Shown in pieces: positions 35,548 to 44,072 of a stretch of 64,000 bases of DNA. Source of the stretch: Coprobacter secundus (GTDB lineage: Bacteria > Bacteroidota > Bacteroidia > Bacteroidales > Coprobacteraceae). The stretch covers positions 62,001 to 126,000 of the forward strand of contig JTDA01000013.1 of the NCBI GenBank assembly GCA_000803105.1, in the 5' to 3' direction. Position numbers and translations under genes: made by a program. Every line of letters begins with the position of its first letter. Positions within the stretch are counted from its first letter, which is position 1. The notes under the pieces are model-generated. The model made no database searches and had not been told where the DNA came from. It saw only the letters and a program-made list of their open reading frames with translations.

Positions 35548-36593
35548 TTTTGACAAGGCTTATCGTGTTTAATTACTTTTTCTGGATATTGCATAGTAAC
35601 GCAATGTAAAGAACCGTGCTGCTTTATAAGAGCTTGGCAGTCTATTCCTGTAATTTTATATTCAGGAAAAGCTTCTTGTAATACATTTGCAGCTTTTATA
35701 TCGTTTTTGGGTTGGTTATAGGTTGGATATAAAATGACATTATTTAGTATGAGGAAATTAGCATAAGTTGCTGGTAATCTTTCACTGTCGAACCAATAGG
35801 TATCGGCCATAGGTAGAGGTATCAGCCGGTAAGGATGACCTTCTGGAGTGCGGAAAGACTTTAGTTGTTCTTCCATTTTACAAAGTTCTTTGTAATGTTC
35901 ATCATTTTCATCTGTACATTTTACATATAAGATAGTATCATTTGGACACATGCGAGCCAAAGTATCTATGTGGCTGTCTGTATCATCTCCTGCTAGATAA
36001 CCATAATCTAACCATAAAATCTGTTGGAGACCGAAACTCTTTTTTAAATAACTTTCTATTTGTTGTTTTTTCCATTCCCCGTTACGGTTTGGAGATAGGA
36101 GACATCTTGATGTAGTAAGTAGAGTCCCTTTGCCGTCTGATTCAATAGACCCTCCCTCTAAGACGAAATTTAGACGGTTTGCATAATCAGCCTCAAATAC
36201 ATTTTGTTTATAACATTCGGTTGTAATCAGATTATCATAATTCGAAGCAAATTTAAGACCCCAACCGTTGAATTTGAAATCTAATAATTTAGGAACACCG
36301 TTTTCAATGATGGTGATGGCTCCATGGTCTCGCGCCCAGGTATCGTTTGTTTCGCATTCAACAAAATGTACATTATTCATATTTACTTTTTGCCCTATTT
36401 GACTTTTCACCTCGTCAATGTTGGGAGCAACAATCAGTAGTAATTCTTGTTTTGCTATTTCATAAGCAATCTCGATAAAACATGATTGTACTTCTTTTAA
36501 CATATGTGCCCAGTCTGTTCCGCTATGGGGCCAAGTTAACTGTATTCCAGACTGTTTTTCCCATTCGGCTGGCAAATATAGTGAAGATTTCAT
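35544..36593 (-). CDS. aguA: Agmatine deiminase (peptidyl-arginine deiminase family)
   Basis: This 349-residue guanidino-group-modifying enzyme (PF04371) converts agmatine to N-carbamoylputrescine and ammonia. Key blocks are LPAEWEKQSGIQLTWPH, DTWARDHGAITI, FVLEGGSIESDGKGTLLTT, GDDTDSHIDTLARM and the nucleophile C in GSLHCVTMQYP near the C-terminus. Some motif residues differ from textbook AguA (DHG for DTG; HGSLHC where GGGxHC is usual). A related substrate cannot be excluded, but the downstream aguB argues for agmatine. It is coupled to the upstream DUF2148 gene by a 4-nt overlap. Confidence 0.9.
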   Translation of the reverse strand: MKSSLYLPAEWEKQSGIQLTWPHSGTDWAHMLKEVQSCFIEIAYEIAKQELLLIVAPNIDEVKSQIGQKVNMNNVHFVECETNDTWARDHGAITIIENGVPKLLDFKFNGWGLKFASNYDNLITTECYKQNVFEADYANRLNFVLEGGSIESDGKGTLLTTSRCLLSPNRNGEWKKQQIESYLKKSFGLQQILWLDYGYLAGDDTDSHIDTLARMCPNDTILYVKCTDENDEHYKELCKMEEQLKSFRTPEGHPYRLIPLPMADTYWFDSERLPATYANFLILNNVILYPTYNQPKNDIKAANVLQEAFPEYKITGIDCQALIKQHGSLHCVTMQYPEKVIKHDKPCQK

Positions 36594-37132
36594 TTCATTA
36601 CCTCCTCTTTGGGTTTTCTGTCAAAAAATGGGTTTTTAGATGATACACTGAGTGGTATTGCGATTACTTGGTGACAGTCTTTCAATAAACCTAATTGCTG
36701 AGCTGACCATCCGGCAGAAAACATGATACGTGTATCAAGGCGTAAATCTGATGCTTTTGCGCATGCCGATCCTATGGCTATACCGACATCTATAGAATTG
36801 ATAGCACACGGTACTGTATCGGGCTTTTCTATGCAGGTCGGGAATCCGCAATATGCACAATTTAATCCCTGTTCCTGCTTTTTGGTTCCGATTAGAATCA
36901 TTGCTTCAGCTTGTAAAATATTTTCAGCATCACGAAGAAGAAATTTCATTCCTGTTTCTTTTGACATTACTCTTAGATGTTCAGAAATTTGTTTAATATC
37001 TTCGTCTGTTACGGTAATTATCTCGATTATATCGATTCCTTTTCCTTTTGGGGCTGTACGGGCTGCTACCATTATTTGGTGTGCGGCTTCTAAAACAGAT
37101 TGGTTGCGGATATCCCTTTCATTGATAATCAT
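36590..37132 (-). CDS. DUF2148 ferredoxin-domain protein
   Basis: This 180-residue protein of the DUF2148 family has a cysteine cluster CAYCGFPTC...PCAINS...GSACAKASD that looks able to bind an iron-sulfur centre, and a final DCHQVIAIPLSVSSKNPFFDR. The early MVAARTAPKGKGIDIIEI segment resembles a nitroreductase-like flavin region. It heads the operon with aguA and aguB (4-nt overlap), an association whose meaning is unknown. A TATCTTTG -7 box on the minus strand (37168-37161) probably starts the operon. Confidence 0.83.
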   Translation of the reverse strand: MIINERDIRNQSVLEAAHQIMVAARTAPKGKGIDIIEIITVTDEDIKQISEHLRVMSKETGMKFLLRDAENILQAEAMILIGTKKQEQGLNCAYCGFPTCIEKPDTVPCAINSIDVGIAIGSACAKASDLRLDTRIMFSAGWSAQQLGLLKDCHQVIAIPLSVSSKNPFFDRKPKEEVMK

Positions 37133-37532
37133 AGCTCACATTCGATTTAAATATCTGGTACAAAGATATGGATAAAAAACGAGAAATAGGAGAGCGATAT
37201 ATTTATAAGACTAATGGGGCTTCAGTAATAGTGAAAGAATATTGTGATTATAGCAATTATAACGTTGGTCCGGTTAAAATGTAGAGTTATCAGATTTTAA
37301 ATTGTTTAGTAAATTCGTAGTGCTTTTTAGTTATGACAAGTAGTTTATAAATGTAATGGTTGAATAGTAATTTATTATTGATTGTGATTGTAATAAGTTG
37401 TTGGCTGATAGAATTTAATCTTGAGTAGAGGTTAAAATGTAATAGTTCGAACGTAATGAATAAAAAAATGTGGGTAATACATCGTTTTTGCCCACATTTT
37501 TTTATTGAGTCTTAATGTTAGGATATTATGGC
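37133..37532. other. Intergenic region: agu promoter box and DUF4136 terminator
   Basis: These 400 bp hold no gene. Near 37161-37168 lies the minus-strand -7 box for the agu operon. At 37462-37503 is the terminator of the DUF4136 gene. The remainder is AT-rich and shows nothing else. Confidence 0.55.
37462..37503 (-). terminator. Terminator of DUF4136 gene
   Basis: A perfect 13-bp stem (37462-37474 with 37491-37503) has a GTGGG core. Reading on the minus strand, the second arm ends in seven T, directly downstream of the DUF4136 stop at 37533. Confidence 0.75.
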
Positions 37533-38126
37533 TTATTTTTTTGAATAAGCAATTAGAGGTTTTACTGGAAATTTAGAGAATAGTATCTGTACTGCTTGAT
37601 CTATTTCTGAAACATTACGTAGCGCTCCTTGACCGTTATCTAAAATAGTTGAGACAGATGAGGAGTATAGGAATTGTTTTTCTTTCATATTGATCATGTC
37701 CATGGTCAATACACCTTCTTTATATATGTCAGTAATTAATTTAGCATTGGCGTAATAACTTTGCCAATATAAGGAACGGGGGTAGATAAAATATGGATAA
37801 AAACCATTATAGGGATAATATCCCGGTGGCAATGCTGGTTCGGTATCGATTTTGGTCTGTACTGTAAGACCTATATTTATCAAGAGGTTGGAAGTTGAAG
37901 ATTCTTGAAAACCACGTTCTACCATTTGAGTACGGATAGCATTAGCTATATTGTAGTAATCTACCATTGTCATGAGAGGAGGCAGTTTCCCTTCGTCGGG
38001 AGTCACAATACGGAAAGTCTTATAAGCTGACAAATCAGCGTTATTGTATACTTCGCTGTTGATTAGTTGGTAAGCACTACAACCTGATAATAAGATCACA
38101 TTAAGTAAAAAAATAATTTTTTTCAT
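37533..38126 (-). CDS. DUF4136 lipoprotein
   Basis: This 197-residue protein has a clear lipoprotein signal (MKKIIFLLNVILLSGC, C16 lipidated). DUF4136 follows: NADLSAYKTFRIVTP at about 29-43, a middle segment with MTMVDYYNIANAIRTQMVERGF and a tyrosine- and proline-rich stretch (PPGYYPYNGFYPYF). Such lipoproteins are common on the Bacteroidota outer membrane and have no known function. It is a single gene with its own terminator. Confidence 0.82.
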   Translation of the reverse strand: MKKIIFLLNVILLSGCSAYQLINSEVYNNADLSAYKTFRIVTPDEGKLPPLMTMVDYYNIANAIRTQMVERGFQESSTSNLLINIGLTVQTKIDTEPALPPGYYPYNGFYPYFIYPRSLYWQSYYANAKLITDIYKEGVLTMDMINMKEKQFLYSSSVSTILDNGQGALRNVSEIDQAVQILFSKFPVKPLIAYSKK

Positions 38127-38381
38127 GTTACGTTGTTTTGCAATTAATTATATCAATATATGCATTAAACAATTGATAAGACTTTTTGTTTATATTATAA
38201 ATAACGATTAAATGGTAAAGTAATATAGAGAATTATATTAAGGATGCACTTAGAATTGGTTTTTAAAGAAAGAATCATGATAAAAAAATATTTATGTAAT
38301 ATTTTTATAATAAAAAATGTTGTATATTTGAAAAAATCATGTAGCCAAATATGTGCATGCGGCATATAAAATTTTGGAACT

Positions 38382-38645
38382 ATGGACAGAGATATTACAG
38401 AAGTATTTGAAAATTTTATTAAAGAATACAGATCTTTAGAGGATTCTAGTGATGCCTTTTTTGAAGCATTAGATGCCGATGAAATTTTGCAAGATGAGTA
38501 TCGGGAATGGTGTGATGCTATGGGCTATTCTGAAAAAAAAGGTTTTGCAGGCTATTATCATGAGTATATCGAAAGTCAAGATTCTATATGGGACAGTATG
38601 TTTCCCAATAAGGAAGAGTATAATGATGAGTTTGATAAAGAATAG
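38382..38645 (+). CDS. Small acidic protein of unknown function
   Basis: This 87-residue, strongly acidic protein (about a third D and E) is rich in aromatic residues: the middle reads YREWCDAMGYSEKKGFAGYY and the end SIWDSMFPNKEEYNDEFDKE. It has no signal peptide and no membrane segment. I do not recognise the family. A TATATTTG -7 box at 38323-38330, the ATG at 38382 and a strong terminator at 38681-38730 make it a complete single-gene unit, so it is probably real. Confidence 0.65.
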   Translation: MDRDITEVFENFIKEYRSLEDSSDAFFEALDADEILQDEYREWCDAMGYSEKKGFAGYYHEYIESQDSIWDSMFPNKEEYNDEFDKE

Positions 38646-38680
38646 TTGAATAATGAAATAAGAAAAAATTTGTTTGTAGA

Positions 38681-38730
38681 AAGGAGAATATTTGTCATAC
38701 TTATAGTCTGACAGATATTCTCCTTTTTTA
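38681..38730 (+). terminator. Terminator of the small acidic protein gene
   Basis: Stem AAGGAGAATAT (38681-38691) pairs with ATATTCTCCTT (38715-38725), extended inward by TGTCA/TGACA, and is followed by TTTTA. It lies 36 nt after the stop. Confidence 0.75.
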
Positions 38731-38773
38731 TTATTTGAAATTTAATTATAAGATTTTGTCAGTACAAAGACTT

Positions 38774-39127
38774 TTATGATTCGGTTATATCATTAATGAG
38801 GGAAATTATTGAATCTACTAATTCATTTTTTTGTAGAAAAAATTCTTGAGCTAGCGATATTTTTACGGCAGCGTCATTCAGTAAAAGTTGTATGATATAT
38901 GATGATTTACCGATTTCGTCAATAGCCGTGTTTAGCCGGTGAACCACCTCTGAATTGGGAAGTCCGTAAAAGGCTGCATTTAATAATCCTCCGATTGTAA
39001 CGACATTATTTATTAGATTCTTGAATAAAATGTTTTCTACCATGTTGTTACTGCTATTTTTAGCCAATTCTATTGCTATTCGAGAGAACTCTTTAAGCTG
39101 ATTTTGTAATTTATTTTTTATTACCAT
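38774..39127 (-). CDS. Four-helix-bundle (IVS-like) protein
   Basis: This 117-residue protein is almost all alpha-helical by heptad pattern, with four segments: about 2-24 (KNKLQNQLKEFSRIAIELAK), 28-52, 60-88 and 90-113. The ISRNIAEG-like region of the 23S rRNA-intervening-sequence four-helix-bundle family is only loosely matched, by VVTIGGLLNAAFYG, so the family call is tentative. There is no signal or membrane segment. Neighbours are a small acidic protein and an orphan ACT-domain protein, none of known role. Confidence 0.55.
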   Translation of the reverse strand: MVIKNKLQNQLKEFSRIAIELAKNSSNNMVENILFKNLINNVVTIGGLLNAAFYGLPNSEVVHRLNTAIDEIGKSSYIIQLLLNDAAVKISLAQEFFLQKNELVDSIISLINDITES

Positions 39128-39387
39128 AATTTTTTATTGTTTTGGAATAAGTATTGTTTTGATTATATGTACAAATCGGTACAAAAAATATACAATAAAT
39201 AAAATATATTCTATTATATATTTTTATGTATGGATTATTTGTTTGATAATTAAGTATATATATGATGTATAAGAAAGGTATGAGTAAGAATTTGAATATG
39301 AAGGTATGGCAATTGTATTGAATTAGAGCTTTTCAAAATGAAAAAGTGTATGCTAAAATGAAAAATATATATTTGATATAATAAGAA

Positions 39388-39888
39388 ATGAGAGAGATGA
39401 ATTTAAAAAAATGTGTATGTAATAATGTAAAAAAAGCAATGTCTATTGTTTCTAAGGAAAATCTTGTTACTTTAAAAATAACTTCAGATTATTCATTGCC
39501 TTCTTATTGTTTTTTATCAGAAACGATGGCGGTTTTATCTCATTATAGGATAAAAATAGAGTTTGTTGAAGTATCTGCATTTTCCGTGTTGATATTGATA
39601 GAAAAAAAAGATTGTATCGAACAAATGATAATCGAGTTATCTCGGTTTTCTACGGCAGAATTTTCTACAGGATGGGTTTCGTTTCGTTTTACTGATTACT
39701 TGTGCTATAAAGAAGGAAAAACAGTTTCACCTGTAGCTTTAGCTTTGGGTGAAAAGATTCCATTGAGAGTAATATCTTTTACAGAAAATAATCAAGTTTT
39801 GATTGTTGTTCGAAAAGAAGATAAATTTATGGCAAGAAATGTAATAGAGGAGAATCTTTTGATGCCAGAAAGTTCCTGCATCAATTGA
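39388..39888 (+). CDS. Orphan tandem ACT-like domain protein
   Basis: This 166-residue protein looks like the regulatory half of an aspartate kinase standing alone. The segment TLKITSDYSLPSYCFLSETMAVLSHY followed by IKIEFVEVSAFSVLILIEK resembles the first ACT domain of Bacteroidota LysC. A second half, IPLRVISFTENNQVLIVVRKED, reads like a second ACT beta-strand set. No kinase domain or aspartokinase gene is nearby. ACT domains bind amino acids, so a sensor or regulatory partner role is possible (inference). The start could also be ATG 39397 (MNLKKC). It is followed by a striking C7/G10 hairpin. Confidence 0.6.
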   Translation: MREMNLKKCVCNNVKKAMSIVSKENLVTLKITSDYSLPSYCFLSETMAVLSHYRIKIEFVEVSAFSVLILIEKKDCIEQMIIELSRFSTAEFSTGWVSFRFTDYLCYKEGKTVSPVALALGEKIPLRVISFTENNQVLIVVRKEDKFMARNVIEENLLMPESSCIN

Positions 39889-39902
39889 AAATAAATTGTA
39901 CT

Positions 39903-39942
39903 CCCCCCCTTTATACCTGAAATTGGTATAAAGGGGGGGGGG
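39903..39942 (+). terminator. Hairpin with C7 and G10 homopolymers
   Basis: CCCCCCCTTTATACC (39903-39917) pairs perfectly with GGTATAAAGGGGGGG (39925-39939), with a 7-nt loop; G continues to 39942. It lies between the ACT-protein stop and the convergent kinase gene end, the place of a terminator. There is no U-run on the plus strand. Confidence 0.5.
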
Positions 39943-39961
39943 CTGAAAGCTATATTAATAA

Positions 39962-41083
39962 TTATATATTAAGTACAGATTTTATCTTCTCTTTTAATAG
40001 ATTAGCATGAATAGGTTTGGCAAGATAATCATTGAATCCGCTTTTTAATATCCGCCGTTCGTCTTCGGCAAAAGCGAAAGCAGTTACAGCAATAATAGGA
40101 ATATCCATAGATAATGTTCTAATATTGGCTGTTGCTTCATATCCATCCATCTCAGGCATTTTGATATCCATTAAAATAAGGTCGGGATGATGTTCTTTAA
40201 ATAATTCGATAGCTTCTATTCCATTCCAGGCGTGTATTAAAGAGTATTCTTTTTTAAGTATTGATTCGAATAATTTATAATTGCTGATATTATCTTCGGC
40301 AATAAGTAATGTTATTTTATTTTTCGTTGATTTTGTTTTTGTGTCTATAACTTCTTTTGTTTTTGACTCTAATGATTTCTTCTGTGCAGGAATATAAGGT
40401 AGAGTGAACCAGAATTTAGACCCTTTGCCTTCGATTGACTCGACTCCAATTTTCCCTCCCAGTTTGTTGACGATAGTTTCGCTGATAGCGAGTCCCAAAC
40501 CTGTCCCTTGTTCAAAGTTATTCAATTTTACAAAACGTCCAAAAACATGTTCTATTTTATTAGCAGCAATACCACATCCTGTGTCTGAGACATAAAAGTA
40601 TAATGTCTCGGGGTCGAGTAAGCGATATCCGAGTTTTATTTGGCCTTTCTCTGTAAATTTTATAGCATTTGAGATAAAATTATTGATGACTTGGAGCAGT
40701 CTGTTTCTTTCAGTATGAATAATACATTCAGATAGACGTTCTACGAAAGAAAAGGATACCCGCGAAGAGTCTATTTTGAGTTGGGTAATCTGTTCTACTT
40801 CGTCTAATAAAAGATTGATATCTACGTCATTATAAATAAATTCAAGAGTTCCTGCCTCTATTTTTGCTAAATCGAGAATATCGCTGATGAGTTGTAACAA
40901 TAAAGCATTGTTGTTTTCAATAATATTGACGTATTCTCGTTTTTCCTCTTCGATTTCAGTATTAGCTAGTACTCCGGAGAATCCGACAATGGCATTTAAT
41001 GGAGTCCGTATTTCATGACTCATATTGGCAAGGAATGCTGATTTTAAACGGTTACTTTCTTCAGCCTGTTCTTTAGCGAGCAA
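39962..41083 (-). CDS. Histidine kinase/receiver fragment (C-terminal part of interrupted hybrid kinase)
   Basis: The longest ATG-started frame after the stop (373 codons, MLAKEQAEESNRLKSAFL) encodes HisKA with the phosphorylatable histidine in NMSHEIRTPLNAIVGFS, an ATPase domain (N box IPKKQ-less form NNFISNAIKF, G1 DTGCGIA, G2 GTGLGLAIS) and a receiver domain with LILMDIKMPEMDGYEA and a late AKPI. All catalytic motifs are intact. If translated by internal initiation it would be a kinase without sensor. More likely it is the tail of the interrupted gene. Confidence 0.75.
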   Translation of the reverse strand: MLAKEQAEESNRLKSAFLANMSHEIRTPLNAIVGFSGVLANTEIEEEKREYVNIIENNNALLLQLISDILDLAKIEAGTLEFIYNDVDINLLLDEVEQITQLKIDSSRVSFSFVERLSECIIHTERNRLLQVINNFISNAIKFTEKGQIKLGYRLLDPETLYFYVSDTGCGIAANKIEHVFGRFVKLNNFEQGTGLGLAISETIVNKLGGKIGVESIEGKGSKFWFTLPYIPAQKKSLESKTKEVIDTKTKSTKNKITLLIAEDNISNYKLFESILKKEYSLIHAWNGIEAIELFKEHHPDLILMDIKMPEMDGYEATANIRTLSMDIPIIAVTAFAFAEDERRILKSGFNDYLAKPIHANLLKEKIKSVLNI

Positions 41084-41248
41084 GAGATTTTGTTCTAACT
41101 GTTTTCTCTGGGTAATGACGATGGATGAACCAATGATAGTTTTAGGATTTCCATTTTCATCATATTCAAAAATGGCACCTTGTTTATCTATCCATTCGTA
41201 TTCTCTATCATTATACCAATGTATTTGATACGTTTCATGGAAATTTTT

Positions 41249-42709
41249 TCATTTACCGGATATCAGCTCATCGAAAACTGTTTTTATATGTTCTTTAAAA
41301 TCGGGGTGTATAGAGTTTATATAAGTTTCCAATTTGCAATAATATTTCCCATTTACTGGTCCAGATTGTCTTTCGTGATGGTAGATGTTATAATTGCAAG
41401 AGAAGGTCTGAGCTGTAATGTCGTAGTCCCACGGAAGTACGTGAGATAAGCTTAAGACGGAATTTAATATGGAATTTGTTTTTTCAATTTCGTTCTTGGT
41501 TTCTATTAGAGATTCTTCTAATGTTTTGTATTTATCGATAGAATTAGATGTTCCTATTAGTCGGAGAGGCATACCATCATTATTTGTTTTTTCAATAGAA
41601 ATATGTATTTCTATCCAAGTGTATTCTTGTGACTTTCTGAAATTGGCTCTGAATATCCGTTGGGCTTGACTTATCTTTCCATTTATGAAATCGTCAAATA
41701 CCATTTTTATATTAGGTAAATCATCAGGGTGAATGTAGTTGTAAAATTGAGATAAAGATATTTCTGTATCCCATGTGATTTCATCTTTATATTTTCCAGA
41801 CAGTTGTTGACGATCTATTATGAAAACTTGTTTGGGAATATCGAAAATCCAAAGAATAAGATTTGTGATATTTAAGGCTAATGCCAGTTTTTGGGTAATA
41901 AGTTTTGTCTTTTCTTCTTGTTTTTGTAAATCCGTAATATCAATGCTACTGCATATCAGCCATTTGGACGAATCGTGTGAAAATATATTTTTGGTAACCA
42001 TAAATGTCCGTTCTATCCCGTCGAGACATAAAAGTGTTTCTATACCTTGATAAGAACGGTTTTCTTCTGCTAATTTTAAATCGAATTTTTGTTTTTCTAT
42101 AGCGTCTTTTTCATTTAAAAATATTTTTTCGTCATGGCCAATCATTTCATTTGAAGTATATCCATATATATCAGATTTCTTACTCCAAAAAATGAATTTT
42201 CCGGTGTTCATATCTTTTATTGAAGTCGGAATAGGTAGGTTTTCGAGAGCCCTACTTAGGTAAAGCTGCAATTTTTCGGATTTTAGTTTATAAATAGTGT
42301 TTTGAGTAGTATCCCTGAGAAAAGTTACGACTTTATTGTCAGGAATGTATGCAGAACATACTTCAAAATATATTATATTTCGATTTGTCTGAAAATGAAA
42401 TTCGAATCGAAGAGGAATATGTGTGTTTAATGTTGATAGTAGCTTATTTTTATAGTCTTCTGCTATTTCATTGTTTTTTATGACATCTTCAATATTTTGA
42501 CCGATTAGCTTTTCAGGGGGCTGGGGTAGAATGTTATCATTGGGATTAATGATATCTATGATAGTAAGAGATGAATCATGGATAAAAATTGTATCGGGAC
42601 AAATAGAAACAATGTCTTTATATATTTTTTGTTTTCTATTTTTTGTTGATTTACTTTTCTCATTCGTTTTTGAGGTATTAAATGAGAATATATCGAAAAG
42701 TGTTTTCAT
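41249..42709 (-). CDS. PAS-repeat fragment (N-terminal part of interrupted hybrid kinase)
   Basis: These 486 residues before the stop hold about four PAS/PAC-like modules, for example PDTIFIHDSSLTIIDI, ENLPIPTSIKDMNTGKFIFW and the PAS-fold ILWIFDIPKQVFIIDRQQL with its PAC segment FRANFRKSQEYTWIEIHISI. No membrane segment is present, so the intact protein would be a cytoplasmic sensor. It ends inside the last PAS at TGA 41249. The promoter at 42742-42773 fits the start ATG 42709 (MKTLFDIFSF). Confidence 0.75.
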   Translation of the reverse strand: MKTLFDIFSFNTSKTNEKSKSTKNRKQKIYKDIVSICPDTIFIHDSSLTIIDIINPNDNILPQPPEKLIGQNIEDVIKNNEIAEDYKNKLLSTLNTHIPLRFEFHFQTNRNIIYFEVCSAYIPDNKVVTFLRDTTQNTIYKLKSEKLQLYLSRALENLPIPTSIKDMNTGKFIFWSKKSDIYGYTSNEMIGHDEKIFLNEKDAIEKQKFDLKLAEENRSYQGIETLLCLDGIERTFMVTKNIFSHDSSKWLICSSIDITDLQKQEEKTKLITQKLALALNITNLILWIFDIPKQVFIIDRQQLSGKYKDEITWDTEISLSQFYNYIHPDDLPNIKMVFDDFINGKISQAQRIFRANFRKSQEYTWIEIHISIEKTNNDGMPLRLIGTSNSIDKYKTLEESLIETKNEIEKTNSILNSVLSLSHVLPWDYDITAQTFSCNYNIYHHERQSGPVNGKYYCKLETYINSIHPDFKEHIKTVFDELISGK

Positions 42710-42741
42710 ATTTGATTTAATGTAATATAAGAACATTTTAT

Positions 42742-42773
42742 CAAAGATAAATCTTTTTTATTATTTATACAAA
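42742..42773 (-). promoter_or_regulatory. Promoter of the hybrid kinase gene
   Basis: On the minus strand TTTG (42773-42770), a 20-nt spacer and TATCTTTG (42749-42742) match the Bacteroidota consensus exactly. Its position decides the start codon at 42709. Confidence 0.72.
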
Positions 42774-42836
42774 TATAAGTACTTTTTAATGCAATTGTAA
42801 ATCCATTAAATTATATAAAATCACTTCAAGTAAAAA

Positions 42837-42878
42837 TAGAATGAGAATCAATTTTTTAGTTACTTGGCTCTCATTCTA
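42837..42878 (-). terminator. Terminator of the rnf operon
   Basis: Arms 42837-42846 and 42869-42878 pair over 10 bp (TAGAATGAGA/TCTCATTCTA). On the minus strand the stem is followed by TTTTTA, just after the rnfA stop at 42904. Confidence 0.7.
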
Positions 42879-42903
42879 TATGTTTAATTATTGTAGTTAT
42901 AGA

Positions 42904-43485
42904 TTATCCTATTTTTATTCCAGAAAATCCCATAAAGGCCATGGCTAATAAACCGGCAGCAATAAGTGCAATGGGAATTCCTTGCATAGATTTAGGAACA
43001 TTTGTTAGACTGAGTTGTTCGCGTATTCCTGCAAATAATGTTAATGCCAGGGCAAAGCCTAAAGCTGTAGAAACGGCGAAAACTACAGATTCTATAAGAT
43101 TGAAGTTTTTTTGGATTACAAGAATAGCCACTCCTAATATGGTACAGTTTGTGGTAATTAAAGGCAAGAATACTCCTAGAGCTTGGTATAAAGAAGGAGA
43201 AACTTTTTTAAGTATAATTTCTACCATCTGTACAAGCGCTGCAATAACCAGAATAAACACTATGGTTTGCATAAATTGTAATCCGGTAATGTCTAATAGA
43301 TATTTTTGTAATAAGTAAGTTACAATGGTGGCAATTGTCATTACAAAAGTAACAGCAGCTCCCATTCCTAAAGCTGTATTTACTTTTTTAGAAACACCCA
43401 AGAATGGACATATTCCTAGAAATTGAGACAATACAATATTATTGACAAATATGGCTGTGATAAATATTGATATATAGGTAATCAT
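42904..43485 (-). CDS. rnfA: Rnf electron transport complex subunit RnfA
   Basis: This 193-residue protein has six membrane segments, starting MITYISIFITAIFVNNIVLSQFLGICPFLGVSKK, the standard RnfA/NqrE opening with the conserved cysteine of CPFLG. It is one of the two related membrane subunits (A and E) that hold an iron-sulfur centre in the membrane. It overlaps the rnfE stop by 4 nt and is the last gene of the operon, before a terminator. Confidence 0.96.
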   Translation of the reverse strand: MITYISIFITAIFVNNIVLSQFLGICPFLGVSKKVNTALGMGAAVTFVMTIATIVTYLLQKYLLDITGLQFMQTIVFILVIAALVQMVEIILKKVSPSLYQALGVFLPLITTNCTILGVAILVIQKNFNLIESVVFAVSTALGFALALTLFAGIREQLSLTNVPKSMQGIPIALIAAGLLAMAFMGFSGIKIG

Positions 43486-44072
43486 TGTTTATTGCTTTTT
43501 AGTTTGTTGACGATTACAATCAGATAGCCGAGAGCAATAAAAGCTCCTGGTGCGAGAATGAATATTAAAATTCCATAATTTTCAGGGAATAAAGTCATAT
43601 TAAATATTTTTCCTGTACCGAGGAATTCTCGAAGGGCGCCTAATAAGGTAAGAGCCAAAGTAAAGCCAATACCGATACCTAATCCGTCCAGTAAGGAGTC
43701 GAACCATCCGTGTTTTGCTGCGAAAGATTCAGCCCGTCCGAGTACGATGCAATTTACGACAATCAAAGGTATAAAGAGTCCCAAACTGCTGTATAAGGCT
43801 GGGACATAAGCTTTCATACACATTTCGAGAACGGTTACGAATGTTGCGATGATGACAATGAATGCTGGAATACGTACCTTATCCGGAATGATATTTTTTA
43901 TCAATGATATTACTATATTAGAGCATATTAATACGAACATTGTAGCAAGACCCATCCCCATACCGTTTTCGGCAGAAGTTGTAGTCCCTAATGTGGGGCA
44001 CATTCCTAATAAAAGAACAAAAGTCGGATTCTCTTTGGTGATACCGTTGAGTATTATTTTTAATTTATTCAT
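43482..44072 (-). CDS. rnfE: Rnf electron transport complex subunit RnfE
   Basis: This 196-residue membrane subunit has NPTFVLLLGMCPTLGTTTSAENGMGMGLA, the RnfE/NqrD pattern with its conserved cysteine, and six membrane segments. It is a paralogue of RnfA and part of the ferredoxin:NAD oxidoreductase that pumps Na+ or H+. It overlaps rnfG and rnfA by 4 nt each (ATGA type), so the order B-C-D-G-E-A is as in other Bacteroidota. Confidence 0.96.
   Translation of the reverse strand: MNKLKIILNGITKENPTFVLLLGMCPTLGTTTSAENGMGMGLATMFVLICSNIVISLIKNIIPDKVRIPAFIVIIATFVTVLEMCMKAYVPALYSSLGLFIPLIVVNCIVLGRAESFAAKHGWFDSLLDGLGIGIGFTLALTLLGALREFLGTGKIFNMTLFPENYGILIFILAPGAFIALGYLIVIVNKLKSNKQ

Larger units (their letters stand above)
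39962..42709 (-). pseudogene. Hybrid sensor histidine kinase interrupted by an in-frame TGA
   Basis: One continuous reading frame of 916 codons is broken only by TGA at 41249-41251 (codon 487). Up to the stop it encodes several PAS-like domains. After it come the rest of the last PAS (KNFHETYQIHWYNDREY), HisKA, HATPase and a receiver domain, all in the same frame. The stop falls in the last PAS, at a position matching I in the earlier paralogous PAS (FDDFINGKIS versus FDELISGK-stop). The start ATG 42709 is preferred to 42736, which lies only 6 nt from the -7 box (42742-42749). This is a single point change, a true pseudogene or a sequencing error. Confidence 0.85.

Noticed and set aside
41249..41251. 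TGA read as selenocysteine or programmed readthrough
   Set aside because: PAS domains do not need selenocysteine, the position is a variable residue, and no SECIS-like hairpin follows the codon; a mutation or read error is simpler.
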